A stretch of 45,378 bases of DNA, taken from Candidatus Electrothrix aarhusensis. GTDB lineage: Bacteria; Desulfobacterota; Desulfobulbia; Desulfobulbales; Desulfobulbaceae. The stretch spans positions 1 through 45,378 of the forward strand of contig MTKO01000079.1 of the NCBI GenBank assembly GCA_004028505.1. Direction: 5' to 3'. Each line of letters starts with the position of its first letter. Position 1 is the stretch's first letter. Made by a program: the position numbers and the translations under genes. Below the pieces are notes generated by a model. That model saw only the letters and a program-made list of their open reading frames with translations. It was not told the origin of the DNA and searched no databases. Of the stretch, positions 41,909 through 45,378 are shown in pieces.

Positions 41909-43317
41909 ATGGTAACAGAATCTGCGCAAGTAGAAGGTATGCAATTGCAGACCAGCCAGCAGCCCAAAAACTGGTCAATAAATTGGACCTGGCTCTTTGC
42001 GGGCTGCCTTCTCTTGCTCATTACCAATCTTGTGCGAAGTTGGCCAGTTTTCACTCACCCAGGGTTTTACGTGGAAGATGCCCCCCTCTTTTCCCGCTAT
42101 TACGGGAACGGTCTGCCTCTCACCGATATCTGGGAATATCTTTTTGGGCAACCCTATAAGATGGTGGTCACCAATTTTCTTGCTTGGTGCATTGGTCATC
42201 TTGATGTCCAGGCTCATCCTCATGTCTATCTCTGGACTGGCTTTGCCTGGGGCACAGCTGCTGCCTGCTGCTTTTTTTTTACCGGGCTGATCCGCAGTCG
42301 AACCGTCCTCCTACTTGGTCCCCTCCTCATGGGCCTGTCAGGGATGAATCATATTTTTTACTATAATACCTTGATCTTTGTCATGTACAGCTGCCTAGCT
42401 GTCCTGCTAACCCTCTTTTTTTTCCAGCCCCAAAATCTATCTTCAGCGCCCTACCCCTCTTCATCCTCTGTCTCGTTTTACCCTGGGCCGGGCCTTATTC
42501 TGCTGTGGCTATTCCCATCTCTTTGTTCATGCTCTTCCTGTTTTGGCAGGATTTGAATAAAACAAAACGATTTCTCTTGCTGACCAGTGGTCTTTCCGCC
42601 TTTCTCTATTATTTGACTGTCCAAGGCGGGACCAGCAAGATCATGCGCTTAAAAAGAGTGTCGATTATCCAAACGTATCTGGACAGCATACTTGACCGTA
42701 TCTTCTACTTTGACCTCTTCGGGTATGTCTCTCCTTGGTTTTGGATGCCGATTTTGCTGATTATCGGCGGCAGTTTTCTCCTGTTTCGTAAGGATACTGT
42801 TTTTATAAAAAATTCCCTCCTCATGCTTGCTACCATCTTTGGCTCATTCACCCTGTTTTATTTAAGTAGCAAATACCCTGTCTATATTCGTCCCAAGCCG
42901 TGCCATACCTTTCTCTCTGCATTCTTCTGGTGCGTCTATCTCTTGTACCTTGTTGATCATCTTTTTCAACGCTATGGAGAACAAAAAATCCCGGTCACGA
43001 TCTTTCTCGTACTGCTTTGCACTGTGATCTTTTTTGATAATAAAAAACATACTGATAAATATACGGTGAATCCTCTTGCTGGCACAGAGGCCTATATTTC
43101 AGCAATCCATACAATGGAACAGCAGCATTTGGAGAAAAAAAATCAGTACGTCATCCTCCGCCACTCTACTCAGCAGCATCATGTTATGCATCCTTGGGTA
43201 CAGGTCGGCAGCCGTCGACCGGATGCGCAGCAGATTTTCCCCGGTGACTTGCCCACCCATCTGCAAAGCGAGTTTGTCAGTGCCACTGAGGAACGGCGGC
43301 CCGAAACCCTGAAGTAG
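41909..43317 (+). CDS. Multi-pass membrane protein, GT-C-like, one frameshift
   Basis: A protein of about 470 residues with about ten membrane segments and an early periplasmic loop (FYVEDAPLFSRYYGNGL) whose acidic E-D pair is where GT-C enzymes keep their catalytic acid. The frame breaks in the T8 run at 42416-42423: with nine Ts the protein reads on as FFFPAPKSIFSALPLFILC and LVLPWAGPYSAVAIPIS, clearly membrane sequence. The open parts are 41756-42556 and 42505-43317. A homopolymer deletion is the likely cause. The soluble C-terminal part (about 90 residues) is unassigned. It probably uses the lipid-linked sugar made by the preceding gene; that is inference. Confidence 0.7.
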
Positions 43318-43422
43318 GTACGGGGCCAAGATCACCGTACTGAAAGATGCATTGACTGCCGTTTTAGGCTGTCATACACTTTCCCCTTGCCAAGCCCTCC
43401 CGCCTGTGTTTAGAAAATACTA

Positions 43423-43557
43423 TCAATAATCGTACCAGCTAGGCACCAGCCTGCTTTCCACGTAGGAAGCAATAGGGTTAACACCAAGGATCGCAGCTCC
43501 CTGCCGTCCACGGCGTAGCCCAACCATTTCCCCCTGTTTTTCAATGGAGCCGCCCAT
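43423..43557 (-). CDS. Possible small protein (44 aa)
   Basis: Forty-four codons from an ATG with GGAGAG eight bases upstream, ending WYDY. The protein is basic with a GLRRGRQGAAILGVNPIA core and good codon use. It overlaps the start of the decayed alpha-2-macroglobulin frame on the other strand by 14 bases. No family is recognised; a C-terminal fragment of a lost gene is an alternative. Confidence 0.3.
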   Translation of the reverse strand: MGGSIEKQGEMVGLRRGRQGAAILGVNPIASYVESRLVPSWYDY

Positions 43558-44324
43558 AAAAACGACTCTCCGTGCAGTACCTTTCCTGTTTCTCCTCCTG
43601 ACGGTGTTCTTTTCCGGATCAGTCCGGGCCAAAGAATATCGTCTTGAAACCTTGGAGAAAGAAGCCCTCAAATTTGCCCAGAGCTATACAGCCAAGAGCA
43701 ACTTACCCCCGAAACCCCAAAAAGCGGATCTGCTCCGTCGGGCCGCAGATATCATGGCAGCAGAACGCCAATGCACTGTCGCCATTCCCCTGTACCGGCA
43801 GGCAGCCCTGTTTTCCGGGGAACCGGATGCCGATCTCTGGCTTGCCGTGGCAAGGGCAAACAGCTGTGCCAAGCAATGGGCCAAAGCAAGTCAAAGCAGT
43901 TGGTTGGCCTATCGTGCTGCGGATAATGATAAGCTGCGGACTGCTGCCGCCCTCTCGCTGATCGGCGGAGCATCCTACGGCACCACCTACGAGATTACCC
44001 TCCGTAAGGGTCTGAAGGGGAAAAACCGGGAACTCATGGACACGGCAGCCTTTACCATTGCCACCGGTCATAGTCCCTCTGCGCTCTTGGTTTAATCAGA
44101 ATGATTACATCTTGGCCGATGCCTCCGGGGCTGTGGGCTCCATACGGTGAACGTGAGCAAGGTACGCCTGCGCCTCTACCGCATTCATGAACGCAATATC
44201 CTGGGTGAATTTGTCAGCAACGGCTTCCGCCGCAAGCTCAATGAGTACGAGCTGGAGAACATCAAGCTATGAACGGATCATGCGCGATCATGAGGAAGCA
44301 CGGGCACTGGTTCCGTTCAGTTAA
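43544..44324 (+). pseudogene. Decayed alpha-2-macroglobulin-like gene, N-terminal remnant
   Basis: The first 183 codons (43544-44095) give a signal peptide and a helical N-terminal region (DADLWLAVARANSCAKQWAKA) like that of long bacterial alpha-2-macroglobulins. After a stop, coding-like sequence goes on in other frames: FNQNDYILADASGAVG, then HTVNVSKVRLRLYRIHERN and GFRRKLNEYELENIK, the start of the first macroglobulin domain, then YERIMRDHEEARAL to a stop at 44322. At least three frame changes occur, a segment between the two recognisable parts appears deleted, and the remaining thousand or more codons, with any thioester motif, are absent before the kinase gene. This is real decay or rearrangement, not a single read error. 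Confidence 0.55.
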
Positions 44325-44494
44325 ACTCGTATTATCTTGTAATACGGTGAATATTTAAAAACATATTCTGAATTTATTTTCCCGACTGTGACCGCCAAAA
44401 CGGTAGTAAACGCATCTTTCAGTACGAAAATCATGCTGATGTGATTAGAATCGAAGGGAACCAGTGCCCAGCTAAAATATAGGGAGAAAAAACA

Positions 44495-45378
44495 TCATCC
44501 CGGCAGGTTCAGGGTAAAGGTTGATCCCCTGCCGAAGTGACTTTCTACCTCAACCGTCCCGCCGTGGCTCCGGGCGATATGCTTGACAATGGACAGGCCC
44601 AGGCCGGTCCCGCCATTTTCTCTGCTGCGCGCCTTGTCGCAGCGATAAAAACGTTCAAAAATCCTGTCCAGATGCTCTTTTCGGATGCCGCATCCTTTGT
44701 CCTCAACAGCAATGTTTATCCATTTCCCCCCGCTGTCCTGCTGAACTTCCGCCCGAACAATGACCGTGGCACCGGCAGGGCTGTAGGTAACGGCATTGTT
44801 GAGTAGATTGATCACAGCTTCTTCCAGCAGGGCCGCGTTATGAACAGCCCTGAGATCCAACGGGCAATGGAGTTCAAGGCGTACTTGTTGGTCATCTGCC
44901 CTGAGTTTACAAGTCTGTAAGGCCGCCTTCAGAACCGTATTGAGATTTTCCAGAGTAAACTCAAGCAAAGCATCACGGTCGCCCGCCTTATTTTCAATCC
45001 GGGAGAGACTGAGCAGGTCATCGATAATGGCATCCAGACGGCCTGCCTGCCGCAGAACGATCTGTAAGAATTTCTTTCCGTCCGTATGGGCATCAACTCC
45101 ACCGTCCAGCAGGGTTTCCACATACCCCCTGATCACCGTGATCGGCGTTTTCAATTCATGGGAGACATTGGCGACAAAATCCCGGCGCACATTTTCCAGG
45201 CGGTTGATGCGGGTGACATCATCCATAACCATCAAGGCACCGATGGGTTGCTGTGCATTATCCTGCAAAGGAACGACCCGTACTTCCAGGGTGGTCCGCT
45301 GTTGACCGTCAAAGAGTTCCACTTCGGCGGCAGCACAGTTATTATTGCGTAAGGTGCCTCGGATCATCTCCATCAACT
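44495..45378 (-). CDS. PhoR-like sensor histidine kinase, 5-prime end outside the window
   Basis: The visible 294 codons cover the end of a PAS-like domain (VVPLQDNAQQPIGALMVMDD in parts: VVPLQDN and GALMVMDDVTR), the HisKA H-box VANVSHELKTPITVIRGYVE in parts with the phospho-His in SHELKTP, and the HATPase: N-box EEAVINLLNNAVTYS, G1 DKGCGI, F-box FERFYR, G2 GTGLGLSIVKHI, ending STFTLNLPG. This set and its spacing are typical of PhoR-type kinases. The frame is open at base 45378, so the membrane-anchored sensor part is missing and no regulator gene is visible. Confidence 0.9.
   Translation of the reverse strand, partial: LMEMIRGTLRNNNCAAAEVELFDGQQRTTLEVRVVPLQDNAQQPIGALMVMDDVTRINRLENVRRDFVANVSHELKTPITVIRGYVETLLDGGVDAHTDGKKFLQIVLRQAGRLDAIIDDLLSLSRIENKAGDRDALLEFTLENLNTVLKAALQTCKLRADDQQVRLELHCPLDLRAVHNAALLEEAVINLLNNAVTYSPAGATVIVRAEVQQDSGGKWINIAVEDKGCGIRKEHLDRIFERFYRCDKARSRENGGTGLGLSIVKHIARSHGGTVEVESHFGRGSTFTLNLPG

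Overview
The window looks like a chromosomal contig from a Gram-negative, mesophilic bacterium of about 48-50% GC. The gene content fits a Desulfobacterota (former Deltaproteobacteria) lineage, perhaps the Desulfobulbales. This rests on overall gene character (a RACo-like ferredoxin/ASKHA activator, HAD proteins of the COG5610 type, CFI-box proteins, Pal and PilZ proteins, lysine synthesis split among hypothetical genes). No rRNA or other marker is present, so the placement is inference. I see no tRNA, rRNA, CRISPR array, complete transposase or phage module.

Layout. 1-1.7 kb: the 3-prime part of katG. 1.7-7.1 kb (minus): a zinc-ribbon membrane protein and a coupled operon of a membrane SpeE-like protein, a COG5610-type HAD protein and an 80-residue protein. 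7.5-15.2 kb (plus): a periplasmic MsrA-MsrB fusion, a family 2 glycosyltransferase, then dapF-dapA, two non-lysine genes (one of a defence-like family), dapB and folK. 15.2-20 kb (minus): a PilZ protein, an unknown protein, a 630-base gap, a small lipoprotein and the ferredoxin/ASKHA gene. 20.3-23.9 kb (plus): a secreted Gln-rich protein with three copies of a C-x22-C module, a tautomerase, and ligA. 23.9-27.4 kb: an AT-rich accessory stretch of small genes (DUF1566-like, two unknowns, CcbP-like, RlaP-like nucleotidyltransferase) separated by dispersed inverted repeats. 27.4-34.8 kb: lgt, HU, a LuxR-type regulator behind an endonuclease III-exonuclease III fusion, a Pal-like lipoprotein, a DUF2062 protein, ferrochelatase and an HPF-cold-shock fusion with a long leader. 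35-43.3 kb (plus): nadA and an envelope/polysaccharide cluster (DUF2142 membrane protein, propeller-like secreted protein, CFI-box SGNH esterase, beta-lactamase-fold hydrolase, glycosyltransferase, multi-pass membrane protein). 43.4-45.4 kb: a decayed alpha-2-macroglobulin gene and the 3-prime part of a PhoR-like kinase.

Two things matter when using this annotation. First, eight otherwise healthy reading-frame breaks (katG, ASKHA gene x3, ligA, nadA, DUF2142 gene, the 41.9-kb membrane gene) are each explained by one missing base, mostly in short G/C, A or T runs. This points to residual deletion errors in the assembly rather than to eight pseudogenes. Second, the most unusual architectures are the fused base-excision-repair protein (29.6-31.1 kb), the C-x22-C/Gln-rich secreted protein (20.3-21.6 kb), the HPF-cold-shock fusion with its leader (34.0-34.8 kb), the HAD/SAM-membrane operon (2.4-7.1 kb) and the defence-like gene inside the lysine cluster (12.3 kb). 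I did not find a complete system that I can call new.
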